From positions 35,981 through 99,980 of the forward strand of contig CAZXFS010000006.1 in NCBI GenBank assembly GCA_964640535.1: DNA of 64,000 nt. The letters are read 5' to 3'. The stretch's first letter is position 1. Each line of letters starts with the position of its first letter. A program made the translations under genes and the position numbers. Shown here in pieces: positions 34,508 through 43,568 of this stretch. The notes under the pieces were generated by a model. The model searched no databases, was not told the DNA's origin, and saw nothing but the letters and a program-made list of their open reading frames with translations. The stretch is from Alloprevotella sp964640535 (GTDB lineage: Bacteria; Bacteroidota; Bacteroidia; Bacteroidales; Bacteroidaceae).

Positions 34508-34539
34508 CAAAAGTATAGAATACCTTTCACCCTCGCAAG
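34508..34539 (-). promoter_or_regulatory. trp operon promoter
   Basis: On the minus strand: -7 box TACTTTTG (34508-34515) matching TAnnTTTG, and CTTG (34536-34539) 20 bp upstream as a partial -33 box. The -7 box ends about 21 bp before the leader peptide ATG. Confidence 0.65.
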
Positions 34540-34581
34540 CAAAATGAAAGTTTTTTTACGCTTTTTCGTGACAATCTGACA

Positions 34582-37047
34582 TCACGCCTGAAGATATAGG
34601 CGCTTTACGCGCTCCGACACCGAGGTGAGCACCTCATAGGGAATGGTGCCGAGCTGCTCCGCGAGAGTGGTCGGCGGCAGAGCGGCGCCAAAGATTTCCA
34701 CGCTGTCGCCTTCCCGGCAGGGTATATCTGTCACATCAATCATACAGACGTCCATACAGATATTTCCCACATAGGGGGCACGATGACCGCCCACCAAGCA
34801 GTAGCCATGGCGATTTCCCAAGTGGCGGTCCAAGCCGTCGGCATAGCCAATGGGCAGGGCGGCGATACGCGAGGGGCGGTCGAGAACGGTGCGGCGCGAA
34901 TAGCCCACGCTGTCGCCCGCTGCGCACTGACGAATCTGGAGGATAGTCGTCTTGAGGGTGGCGACATTGTGAAGCTCGCGGCCGTCAATGGGGTCGATAC
35001 CATACAGTCCCAGTCCCAGACGCACCATGTCGAGATGATATTCCGGGAAGCGTTCAATGCCGGCACTATTGCAGATATGACGCAGGACACGATGACTGAA
35101 AGCACCCTGCAGTGCCCGCGAAGCGGCATCGTAGCGAGCAAATTGCTCCCGGGTAAACGCGTCGAAGTCACCGCTGTCGCTACCCACGAAATGTGAGAAC
35201 ACAGAGCGGGGCAGGAGGGCTGTCTGATGGCGTAAGCGATCAATGAGCGCCTCCATATCGTGCTCGGGGTCGAAGCCCAGACGATGCATACCGGTATCGA
35301 GCTTGATATGTATGGGGAAATGGGTGATGCCTTCGCGCTCGGCGGCATGGATGAGGGCCTCCAACAAACCGAAACTATACACCTCAGGCTGCAGACCATA
35401 GGCAAAGAGCGTAGAGAACGACGACATCTCGGGATTCATGATGAGGATATCTGCGGTGATACCGGCTTCGCGCAAGGTGACGCCTTCGTCGGCCACCGCG
35501 ACGGCGAGGTAGTCAACACCACGGTCTTGCAGCGTCCGCGCCACCTCAACACTCCCCGTGCCGTAGGCGGAGGCTTTCACCATACAGGTTATCTTCGTCT
35601 CGGGCCGCAGGAAGGTGCGATAATACCCCAAATTGTCGGCCACCGCACCGAGGTCTACTTCGAGGGTGGTCTCATGTACCTTCTGCGACAGTCTGTCGAC
35701 GAGGCGTTCGAAGCCTGCAGGGCGCGCTCCTTTGAGGAGTATCAGACTATCGCTGAGTCCCTCGAGGACGGAGGAGCTCAGCAGGGCTTCCACGCTGGGG
35801 AAGAAGGCCTTTCGCGTCACGGAGAACGCCTCACCGGCGGCACTGATTTCCGGGCCCACGCCGATGAGGTAGTCGATACTGCGATGAGCCACCAAATCGG
35901 CCACGCGACGATAGAGTTCCTCCCGTGCCAGACCGCTCTGCAATATATCCGAGAGGATGAGTACACGTTCGTGCCCTCCGGGACGACGGCGGGCAAAGTC
36001 AAGGGCGATATCCAAGGCGTTGATATCGGAGTTGTAGGCATCGCTTATCAGCGTACACCCTCTGACGCCCTGCTTTACCTCAAGGCGCATGGCGATGGGC
36101 TCCAATCCGGCCATACGCTCCCGAAGAATATCGGACTCCACCCCTATATAGAGGGCTACCGCCAAACAGTGAATGGCACAGGTGAGAGAGGCGTCATCGA
36201 CAAAGGGTATGACGATTTCGCCATCCTTACCGTTGTAGGTATATCCGATACGCGTTTCGGTATCTCCTTTTTGGGTGGTATGCAGATAAAGGGGCGTCGT
36301 CGGATCCTTCGTCGACCAGGCCAGTTGTCGCCCGGAGAAATGCATCGCCGTCACCGTCCGGAAAAGGACAGGGTCATCGGCCGTATACACCAATACTTCG
36401 GCATCCTGAAAGAGGGAAAGCTTCTCCCGACACTTCTCCTCGATGGTAGAGAAGTTCTCCTGATGAGCCTCCCCAATATTCGTCATCACCCCGATGGTAG
36501 GCTGAATGATGGCACGCAGAGCACTCATCTCTCCGGGTGCGGAAATGCCGGCTTCGAAAATACCCACCTCGCACTGTTCGTCGAGATTCCATACGCTCAG
36601 CGGGACGCCAATCTGTGAATTATAGGAACGCGGGGAGCGCACCACCCGTCGCGTAGAGGAAAGTATCTGATACAGCCACTCCTTTACCATGGTCTTTCCG
36701 TTGGAACCGGTGACACCGATGACGGGGACACCGTATTCTTCGCGGTGACGCTCGGCAAGGCGCTGGAGGGCACGGAGCGGGCTCAATACTTGCAGGAAAT
36801 TAGCCCCGACATAGTCGTCCAGATGTTCGGGAAGCGTGTCCACCACAAAGTGGCGCACGCCGCGGCGGTAGAGGTCGGGAAGATAGCGATGCCCGTCCCC
36901 CCGCGGGGTACGGAGAGCGAAGAAGAGTGTTGTCTCGGGGAAGGCCAGCGAGCGACTGTCGGTCAATAGCCATGCCACATCACCCTCCGCCTCTCCAAAG
37001 CGATGGGCGCCAATGAGCGTTGCTACTTTTTCTATAGAATAGTTCAA
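34582..37047 (-). CDS. Bifunctional UDP-MurNAc-tripeptide:D-Ala-D-Ala ligase / alanine racemase
   Basis: A fusion characteristic of Bacteroidota. The N-terminal half (about 1-445) is MurF-like, with the ATP-binding GVTGSNGKTMVKEWL (about 117-131) and MTNIGEAHQENF. The C-terminal half (about 455-821) is an alanine racemase; the PLP-lysine segment is TCMVKASAYGTGSVEV and the second catalytic Tyr is in AAGDSVGYSRRTVLD. It makes D-Ala and then ligates D-Ala-D-Ala to the peptidoglycan precursor. 821 residues. The start is TTG at 37047, with no in-frame ATG just upstream. Whether the MurF half is catalytically intact cannot be tested here; its motifs are present. Confidence 0.93.
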   Translation of the reverse strand: MNYSIEKVATLIGAHRFGEAEGDVAWLLTDSRSLAFPETTLFFALRTPRGDGHRYLPDLYRRGVRHFVVDTLPEHLDDYVGANFLQVLSPLRALQRLAERHREEYGVPVIGVTGSNGKTMVKEWLYQILSSTRRVVRSPRSYNSQIGVPLSVWNLDEQCEVGIFEAGISAPGEMSALRAIIQPTIGVMTNIGEAHQENFSTIEEKCREKLSLFQDAEVLVYTADDPVLFRTVTAMHFSGRQLAWSTKDPTTPLYLHTTQKGDTETRIGYTYNGKDGEIVIPFVDDASLTCAIHCLAVALYIGVESDILRERMAGLEPIAMRLEVKQGVRGCTLISDAYNSDINALDIALDFARRRPGGHERVLILSDILQSGLAREELYRRVADLVAHRSIDYLIGVGPEISAAGEAFSVTRKAFFPSVEALLSSSVLEGLSDSLILLKGARPAGFERLVDRLSQKVHETTLEVDLGAVADNLGYYRTFLRPETKITCMVKASAYGTGSVEVARTLQDRGVDYLAVAVADEGVTLREAGITADILIMNPEMSSFSTLFAYGLQPEVYSFGLLEALIHAAEREGITHFPIHIKLDTGMHRLGFDPEHDMEALIDRLRHQTALLPRSVFSHFVGSDSGDFDAFTREQFARYDAASRALQGAFSHRVLRHICNSAGIERFPEYHLDMVRLGLGLYGIDPIDGRELHNVATLKTTILQIRQCAAGDSVGYSRRTVLDRPSRIAALPIGYADGLDRHLGNRHGYCLVGGHRAPYVGNICMDVCMIDVTDIPCREGDSVEIFGAALPPTTLAEQLGTIPYEVLTSVSERVKRLYLQA

Positions 37048-37107
37048 GGATGTATTGTGTTAGAAGTTGTACGATTGAATGTGCTGCGGAAAGTGACGGG
37101 AGCGATG

Positions 37108-38076
37108 CTACGTTTCCCATTTTCGTTGAAACTCCCGTTGCATGACCTCGAGATGCGCACGAAAACGGCGTGCCTCCTCGCTGTCGGGATGTAACAGACG
37201 ATGACGAAGGGCCTGCAAAATCTTCCGGCGGTCGGCGGCATATTCCCGCAGGCGGTCGGAGAAGGCCCACGCGGCGAAGCGCTGTCCTACATACCGGGTG
37301 GCGGCCGCCGAGGGATGGAGCATATCGTCGTCGTAGAAGCGGTAGTCGCGCAGCTCGTCCATCACGATTTCGTAGGCGGGAAAATAGTGGACGCCCTCCA
37401 CCTGTTGTGTCAGGCGCTCGGCGGCGAGATGAAGGACCGACTTGCTGAGTGTAGACGTGTGGTAGCCCCACTTGGCATAGCGATAGGGACTGACGGTTAA
37501 GACCACCTGCAGTTGGGGGCGGCGTTGCCGCAACCGTGTAAGGAGGGATTCCATCTCTTCCACAATATTGTCAATGCTCAGCCGCCGCGTCACGAAACGC
37601 TGCGCGGCCACCTTGTGACAATTCCCCACCACCTCATGGCTATCGGCCCATTCGTAGACATAGGCCGTTCCCCAGGTGAGGCACAGCATATCGACCGTCT
37701 CCAGCAGGTGCGCCGCCGGCCGAAAGGCATTCTCTATCGCCGCCACACAAGCCTCTCGCGTCGGTGCCGAGAAGTCACCGCTATGCAGTGAACTATGCCA
37801 AAGGCCCTCCTCACCGCGGAAGATATAGCGTTCGGCAGGAAAGGTGCCTTCCATCAGGAGCGTCAGCGCCCGACAGATACTCAACGGATTGTAGAGCACG
37901 CCGAAGGGGTTGACCACCACCTGCCCCTCCGGAAGGGCGTCGACCAGTTGTTCTCCCACATGGGAGGCAAAGCACGACCCCATCAACAGCAGACGATGCG
38001 ACGGGGCGAGCAGCGGCCGAGGAGGCGCGGGGAGGTCGACGAGGGTGCGAAAGAGTGGTTGTGGCAAGGAAAGCAT
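37108..38076 (-). CDS. GSCFA-domain protein
   Basis: 322 residues with the namesake motif GSCFASHVGEQL (about residues 33-44). The family is related to SGNH/GDSL-type hydrolases or acyltransferases and is found largely in Bacteroidota and Proteobacteria; its function is not established. Other conserved segments are VVNPFGVLYNPLSI and VLTVSPYRY. No signal peptide. It lies 60 bp upstream of murF-alr in the same direction, an arrangement I associate with Bacteroidales, so a role in envelope synthesis is plausible but unproven. Confidence 0.87.
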   Translation of the reverse strand: MLSLPQPLFRTLVDLPAPPRPLLAPSHRLLLMGSCFASHVGEQLVDALPEGQVVVNPFGVLYNPLSICRALTLLMEGTFPAERYIFRGEEGLWHSSLHSGDFSAPTREACVAAIENAFRPAAHLLETVDMLCLTWGTAYVYEWADSHEVVGNCHKVAAQRFVTRRLSIDNIVEEMESLLTRLRQRRPQLQVVLTVSPYRYAKWGYHTSTLSKSVLHLAAERLTQQVEGVHYFPAYEIVMDELRDYRFYDDDMLHPSAAATRYVGQRFAAWAFSDRLREYAADRRKILQALRHRLLHPDSEEARRFRAHLEVMQREFQRKWET

Positions 38077-38211
38077 ACGTGAGAATGAAGGATGGCGATT
38101 CTATCTTTGGGGACGCCATTTCTTTTGGGAGAGACGCCCGATGCATCATGGGGATACCCTTTTGTGAGGGAGGAGAAGCCGACGTCCTGCGACGTCTTTG
38201 TTTCTCTGCCA

Positions 38212-39408
38212 TCAGCGTTTCCTACCTCCGGGCCCGTAGAAGTAGTACCACCAGTAGGTGTCGCCATACTCTCGCCACAGCCGCGTGCGGCGCTCCTGCG
38301 GCCGCGCTATGGTTTCTCCCTTCTCTTTGAAGTCGATATAGTTGGCTATAATATTGGGGTCGGTATAGAGGAGACGGCTTGCAGGGTCCAGACGCTGATA
38401 GAGGATGAGGGCCTCCGCATAATAACGGGGGAGTATCACACTGTCGGCCACCGGGTAGTAGGTCGGCAGTTCCTCCGCAAATTGCTTCAGTTCGCGGTCG
38501 AGGAGCAGAGCGCACAGACGATAGTCGGCGGCAACGCCCTGAGGATCTTTCTCAGCCACCTTCCGAAAATATTCAGCCGCCGGGAGCTGAGAGGCCGGGC
38601 GTGGACTTTTCAGGTAGGCATAGAAGCGCTGTGGCGGCAGGAGCACTTTCAGCGAGTCGGCTTCACGGGGCAATAAGGCTTCACTGCCTTCCGGCGATAG
38701 CGGATAGTGGAAGAGTTCTTCGCCCATAGCGCCGCGCGTCTGACTGAGGGCATAGGCGCGGTAAGCCGTCAGTCGTGGCGAGGTGGCGAGGGAGCCCTGC
38801 CCCACTTCCAGTGCCTCTTCCATGTATCCGGCATCCAGCAAACGTGCCATGTGTACCTCATACGTCGTCACGTCGTCACTACCGCTACCCCCTCCCATAT
38901 AGAGGGTCAGCAAGAAGAAGGTGATTAACTGCTTCATGTAGGGACGTCGCTCACCGCCGCGCCCGCTATCACCGCGCGTACCGCCCATCGTACCGTCGGC
39001 ACTCATCTCCAGCACGCCGACCGTCAGCAACCAGATGACAGCAGTGACGACGGAGAGGGCCACGGCGCCGGTATTCTTCACCGGGACAAAGGCTGTCAAC
39101 AAGACGGCACAGAGGGCCGACGGATAATACGTGAGCAGATAGTAGCCCCGCGAGAAGACCAACACCCGGCCCACCAGACGTTGCAATCCCATCATCAAGA
39201 ACGTCAGCACCATCGCTCCCACGACGGGGGAATAGCTGGTGACGCCTTCCGACAGACGATGCTGCGCCAACGTGAGCGCCGGTGCTTGGACATAATAGAA
39301 GTAGCAATAGAAGAATACGGCGAAGATGACCTGCCAATGTAGACAGGCCTTCCTCACCGCTTCTGCTGCGTCCGAGGGGCGAATATGTTTTCTAAAAAAA
39401 ACGTACAC
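38212..39408 (-). CDS. Membrane protein, possibly DUF6057 family
   Basis: 398 residues. The N-terminal half has about five hydrophobic segments (VIFAVFFYCYFYYV, VVGAMVLTFLMMGL, YYLLTYYPSALCAVLLTAFV, VALSVVTAVIWLLTVGVL, LITFFLLTLYMGGG). The C-terminal half is soluble and helical, with a TPR-like look (AEYFRKVAEKDPQGVAADYRL). The start is GTG at 39408, only 3 bp past the glgB stop, so it is tightly linked to glgB. From memory it resembles DUF6057 proteins, but I cannot confirm this. Confidence 0.75.
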   Translation of the reverse strand: MYVFFRKHIRPSDAAEAVRKACLHWQVIFAVFFYCYFYYVQAPALTLAQHRLSEGVTSYSPVVGAMVLTFLMMGLQRLVGRVLVFSRGYYLLTYYPSALCAVLLTAFVPVKNTGAVALSVVTAVIWLLTVGVLEMSADGTMGGTRGDSGRGGERRPYMKQLITFFLLTLYMGGGSGSDDVTTYEVHMARLLDAGYMEEALEVGQGSLATSPRLTAYRAYALSQTRGAMGEELFHYPLSPEGSEALLPREADSLKVLLPPQRFYAYLKSPRPASQLPAAEYFRKVAEKDPQGVAADYRLCALLLDRELKQFAEELPTYYPVADSVILPRYYAEALILYQRLDPASRLLYTDPNIIANYIDFKEKGETIARPQERRTRLWREYGDTYWWYYFYGPGGRKR

Positions 39409-39411
39409 GTT

Positions 39412-41508
39412 TTATGATTGAGTAGATTCCGACGCTGTTTCCGGGGCGCGGCGGAGCACGACGGCGGAGCGTGCCGGAAGGTAAAGCTTCAGCCACCCCT
39501 TGCCATCACGTGCCAACAAGGGGTCGTAGTTGGTGAAATGGGGCACACTGTCGTCGGCCAAGCCATTCCCGCCGAAGGCCACCGCATCGGTGTTGAGTAC
39601 CACCTGATACTTGCCCTCGGGAACCATAAAGCCATAATCGGTGAAGCTACGGGTGGGACTGAAGTTGAAGACGAAAATCAGTTCTCCGCGCGAATAGGCC
39701 AATATCTGGTCATCGTCGTTGTGCCATATCTCCTTCACCGGCAGCTTTTGGAAGTCCTTGGTGCCACCAATCAGTTCCATCATGGCGCGGTCGAAGTCGC
39801 CGAGGTAATGATAGCACAGTTCGTGATTGTCAACCAGGTTCCACTGACGACGGGCATACTTATAGCTCCAGCCGTTTCCTTCACGGGGGAAGTCTATCCA
39901 CTCAGGGTGGCCGAACTCGTTGCCCATAAAGTTGAGATAGCCGCCATTGATGGTCGAGGCCGTCACCAGGCGTATCATCTTGTGCAGGGTGATGCCGCGC
40001 CGCGCCGTTTCGTTCTCGTCGCCTTTCTTAAAATGCCAGTACATATCGGCATCTATCAGGCGGAAGATGATGGTCTTGTCGCCAACGAGGGCCTGGTCGT
40101 GGCTCTCACAATAAGAGATATTGTGCTCGTCGGCCCGGCGGTTGGTGAGTTCCCAGAAGATACTGCTGGGTTTCCAGTCTTCGTCGCGATGCTCCTTGAT
40201 GAGTTTTATCCAGTAGTCGGGGATATTCATCGCCATGCGATAGTCGAAGCCGTAGCCACCGTCCTTGAAGGGCATGGCCAACCCAGGCATCCCGCTCACC
40301 TCCTCGGCGATGGTGATGGCGTGAGGGTTGACTTCGTGTATCAATAGGTTGGCCAGCGTCAGATAGCAGATGGCGTTGTCGTCTTGGTGTCCGTTGAAAT
40401 AGTCACCATACCCTCCGAAGCTCTCACCGAGCCCGTGACTGTAATAGAGCATGGAGGTGACGCCGTCGAAGCGGAAGCCGTCGAGATGGAATTCCGTCAG
40501 CCAATACTTACAGTTGGACAGCAAGAAGTGAATCACCTCGTTGCGCCCGTAGTCGAAGCAGAGGCTGTCCCAGGCGGGATGCTCATGGCGATCGCCGGGA
40601 TAGAAGAACTGGTTGGGGTCGCCACAAAGGTTGCCCAGTCCCTCCACCTCATTCTTAACGGCATGGCTCTGCACCATATCCATAATGACGGCCACCCCTT
40701 GGGCGTGAGCGTCGTCGATGAGGTGCTTGAGGTCGTCGGGCGTTCCGAAGCGGCTGGAGGCGGCAAAGAAGCTGCTGACGTGGTAGCCGAAGCTACCATA
40801 ATAAGGATGTTCCTGCAGGGCCATCACCTGAATACAGTTGTAGCCCTCGCGGACGATACGCGGCAATACGCGCTCGCGGAATTCGTTGTAGGTGCCCACC
40901 TTCTCGGCGTCCTGCGCCATGCCAATGTGACACTCGTAGATAAGCAGCGGGGAACGCTGTGGGCGGAAGGTCTTGCGGCGGAACCGATAGGGATGTTGCG
41001 GTGCCCACACCTGCGCACTAAATATCTTCGTGGCCTCGTCTTGCACCACGCGACGGCACCAGGCGGGGATGCGTTCTCCCTCGCCGCCGTCCCAGTATAC
41101 CTTTAATTTATATAGGTCTTCGTGCTTCAGGGCGTCGTGAGGCAGGGTAAGCTCCCAGTTCCCGCTGTGGCCCAATCGCTTCAACTCGTAGCGCGGCGAC
41201 TCCTTCCAGTCGTTGAAATCGCCTATCAGGAAGATGCGGGTGGCATGGGGCGCCCACTCGCGGAGCACCCATCCTTCGTCCGTCTTGTGAAGGCCGAAGA
41301 AGAGATGTCCGTCGGCAAAGTCGGCCAATGTCTGGCGACCGCCGTCGGTGAGTTCCGCCATTTTTCGGAGTACGTGGTCGTGACGTCCTTGTATGGCGTT
41401 GGCATACGGCGCCAGCCAGGGGTCATCCTTCACGATTTTCAGACGCCCGGAGGCTTCTTTCTCCTGCGCTGCACGGCGCGTAATGGAGGTGGTTGTTTTC
41501 TTCACCAT
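39412..41508 (-). CDS. glgB: 1,4-alpha-glucan branching enzyme
   Basis: GH13 enzyme that makes alpha-1,6 branches in glycogen. An N-terminal CBM48 module (about 75-150; FGLHKTDEGWVLREWAPHA) precedes the catalytic barrel. The catalytic Asp is in LDGFRFDGVTSM, the Glu in ITIAEEVSGMP and the transition-state His-Asp in YCESHDQALVGDKT. GNEFGHPEWIDFPREGN is the branching-enzyme signature, and a C-terminal all-beta domain ends near RSAVVLRR. 698 residues. It follows the MORN gene and precedes the membrane protein. Confidence 0.96.
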   Translation of the reverse strand: MVKKTTTSITRRAAQEKEASGRLKIVKDDPWLAPYANAIQGRHDHVLRKMAELTDGGRQTLADFADGHLFFGLHKTDEGWVLREWAPHATRIFLIGDFNDWKESPRYELKRLGHSGNWELTLPHDALKHEDLYKLKVYWDGGEGERIPAWCRRVVQDEATKIFSAQVWAPQHPYRFRRKTFRPQRSPLLIYECHIGMAQDAEKVGTYNEFRERVLPRIVREGYNCIQVMALQEHPYYGSFGYHVSSFFAASSRFGTPDDLKHLIDDAHAQGVAVIMDMVQSHAVKNEVEGLGNLCGDPNQFFYPGDRHEHPAWDSLCFDYGRNEVIHFLLSNCKYWLTEFHLDGFRFDGVTSMLYYSHGLGESFGGYGDYFNGHQDDNAICYLTLANLLIHEVNPHAITIAEEVSGMPGLAMPFKDGGYGFDYRMAMNIPDYWIKLIKEHRDEDWKPSSIFWELTNRRADEHNISYCESHDQALVGDKTIIFRLIDADMYWHFKKGDENETARRGITLHKMIRLVTASTINGGYLNFMGNEFGHPEWIDFPREGNGWSYKYARRQWNLVDNHELCYHYLGDFDRAMMELIGGTKDFQKLPVKEIWHNDDDQILAYSRGELIFVFNFSPTRSFTDYGFMVPEGKYQVVLNTDAVAFGGNGLADDSVPHFTNYDPLLARDGKGWLKLYLPARSAVVLRRAPETASESTQS

Positions 41509-41590
41509 GGTTCTTTATTCTGTTAGTGAATATTCTTTGAGAGATAAGGGATTTTTGCACATATTCCTACTCCAAGGCTTTCTCCGGGTA

Positions 41591-42715
41591 TTACTTCTTT
41601 GTTTCCGTTTTTACCACGCTGCCGTTGGAGTAGGTGCCGCGGCGCAACACGTTGCCGTTGCTGTCGTATTCGGTGAAGGCTCCATCGCGTTTGCCTTCTT
41701 TGTAGGTACCGTCGAAACGGGTACCATCGGCAGCGATTTCAATAGCACGCCCGTCTTTGACGCCCATTTTGAAGGAGCCTTTATATTTTTCGCCATTGGC
41801 GCGACGCCATACGCCCTCGCCATCCATCTGGTTGTCACGCCACGAACCTTCATATTCGTCGCCGTTCACCCATTTGTAATGGCCGTAGCCGTTGCGCTTA
41901 TTATCTTTCCACGCACCGGTATAGGTGGCTTTTCCCTTCCAAATGAAGGTACCCTGGCCGCACTGCTCGCCGTCGACGAACTGGCCCTTGTAGATATCTC
42001 CGTTGGTATAGGTAAAGATGCCTTCTCCCGTGCGCTGTCCGGCTTTGTAGTCGCCCTCATAGACATCGCCGCCGCGGAAACGATAGATGCCGCGGCCTTC
42101 CTGTACGTCGTTCTTCCAGTCGCCCTGGTAAACGTCGCCGTCGGGATAGAAATAGGTACCCTTGCCGTTGCGCATATTGTCAGACCAAGAGCCCTCGTAT
42201 TTCGAACCGTCGTTCCAGTCGAAGATGCCGGAGCCCGATTTCTTGTCGTCGACCCACTGGCCTTTGTAGTAGGCCCCGTTTTTGTAGGTATAGCATCCCT
42301 GCCCGTTGCGGCGGTCTTGCTTCCACATCCCTTCATAGCGGTCGCCGTTGTAATAATACATCGTACCCTCGCCTTCCTTGCTGTTGCGATACCACAAGCC
42401 TTCGTAGCGATTATTATTGAGGGCATAGTAGGTGCCTTTTCCGTGGCGGTGGTCTTGATACCACTGTCCGTCATAGCGCTCTCCATCGGCCGTGGTGAGG
42501 ATGCCCTGACCTTCGCGCTTACCCTTCAGATAGTCGCCTTCATAGACGTCGCCGTTGGTGTAGACAGTGCGCCCCACGCCATTGGGTTTTCCGTTATAGA
42601 GGTTTCCGGTGTAGACGGCCCCGTCTTTAAATGTGTAGGAGCCCACCTCCAGCTTCTGCGCAGAAGCAGTAAGAGGAAGGAGGGCTATTGCGGAGAATAG
42701 AATGATTTTCTTCAT
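41591..42715 (-). CDS. Exported MORN-repeat protein
   Basis: 374 residues with a signal peptide (MKKIILFSAIALLPLTASAQ). The rest is about 14 tandem MORN repeats of roughly 23 residues, each with a YxGxWxxxxxxGxG core, for example YEGLWYRNSKEGEGTMYY and YEGMWKQDRRNGQGCYTY. MORN arrays form long beta-hairpin ribbons that bind proteins or lipids. I use the ATG at 42715; the longer frame to 42871 overlaps kdsB and has no homology. It lies downstream of kdsB and upstream of glgB. An envelope or surface role is inferred from the signal peptide only. Confidence 0.88.
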   Translation of the reverse strand: MKKIILFSAIALLPLTASAQKLEVGSYTFKDGAVYTGNLYNGKPNGVGRTVYTNGDVYEGDYLKGKREGQGILTTADGERYDGQWYQDHRHGKGTYYALNNNRYEGLWYRNSKEGEGTMYYYNGDRYEGMWKQDRRNGQGCYTYKNGAYYKGQWVDDKKSGSGIFDWNDGSKYEGSWSDNMRNGKGTYFYPDGDVYQGDWKNDVQEGRGIYRFRGGDVYEGDYKAGQRTGEGIFTYTNGDIYKGQFVDGEQCGQGTFIWKGKATYTGAWKDNKRNGYGHYKWVNGDEYEGSWRDNQMDGEGVWRRANGEKYKGSFKMGVKDGRAIEIAADGTRFDGTYKEGKRDGAFTEYDSNGNVLRRGTYSNGSVVKTETKK

Positions 42716-42753
42716 GAATAATAGGAGAATAGAAGGAGAATGTAGACTGATAG

Positions 42754-43521
42754 CTACTGTACCTGCCGCGCGAGATAGGCTTCCGCCCGTTGCAAGTCTT
42801 CCGGTGTGTCTATGCCAATCGTCGTCACGTCGGTGCGTCCCACCTTGATATGCAGACCGGCCTCCAGCCATCGCAGTTGTTCGAGCGACTCGGCCTGTTC
42901 CAAAAGACCCGGCGCCATCGCCGCCAAGCGCTGCAAGGTGTCGGTACGGTAGGCGTATAGTCCGATATGAGCCAGGTATTCATGGCGGGAGGCCCACTCT
43001 TCCGGTTCTACGCCCCGCAGATAGGGGATGACGGAGCGACTGAAATACAGAGCGAAGCCTTCGCGCGACACCACGACTTTGGGGGTATTGGGATTACTGA
43101 TATCCCGGAAGGTCGCCGTGGGGCCGAAAGGACGTACGAGGGTGGCGATATCCGTGGCGGCGTCGTCAAACTGGCGCATGAGCGTCTCCAGCTGCGAAGC
43201 GGCGATGAAGGGCTCGTCGCCCTGAATATTGACCACCACATCAGCCTCTATACCGCACTTCTCGTAGGCCTCGCGACAACGGTCGGTACCGCTACGATGG
43301 TGCGTCGACGTCATGACGGCCTTTCCGCCGAACTGCTCCACGCACTGCGCGATGCGCTCGTCGTCGGTGGCTACGAAGACGTGAGACATCACGCTCTTGG
43401 CGCGCTCCCACACATGCTGGATGATGGGCTTTCCGCCCAACAGTTGCAGGGGTTTCCCCGGGAAGCGCGTCGAAGCATAGCGCGCAGGGATAATAGCTAT
43501 ATAGGTAGTATCTTTTTCCAT
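42754..43521 (-). CDS. kdsB: 3-deoxy-manno-octulosonate cytidylyltransferase
   Basis: Activates Kdo to CMP-Kdo for lipid A/LPS core synthesis. The N-terminal IAIIPARYASTRFPGKPLQ binds CTP; VATDDERIAQCVEQFGG, TSTHHRSGTDRCREAYE and VNIQGDEPFI are diagnostic. 255 residues from the ATG at 43521. It lies 47 bp downstream of the class A PBP gene in an envelope gene run. Confidence 0.96.
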   Translation of the reverse strand: MEKDTTYIAIIPARYASTRFPGKPLQLLGGKPIIQHVWERAKSVMSHVFVATDDERIAQCVEQFGGKAVMTSTHHRSGTDRCREAYEKCGIEADVVVNIQGDEPFIAASQLETLMRQFDDAATDIATLVRPFGPTATFRDISNPNTPKVVVSREGFALYFSRSVIPYLRGVEPEEWASRHEYLAHIGLYAYRTDTLQRLAAMAPGLLEQAESLEQLRWLEAGLHIKVGRTDVTTIGIDTPEDLQRAEAYLARQVQ

Positions 43522-43568
43522 TGATAATTCTGTTCTATCGAGGTAAGGAAGATGTCTCACCTGAGGGG

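Noticed and set aside
35260..36618. Plus-strand 452-codon open frame
   Set aside because: Antisense to the murF-alr fusion and without family features.
37811..38212. 133-codon minus frame starting at the membrane protein stop
   Set aside because: It overlaps the GSCFA gene in another frame and has low-complexity basic content.
41393..42700. Plus-strand 435-codon hydrophobic open frame
   Set aside because: Antisense to the MORN repeats; its repetitive hydrophobic pattern is the mirror of the MORN codons.
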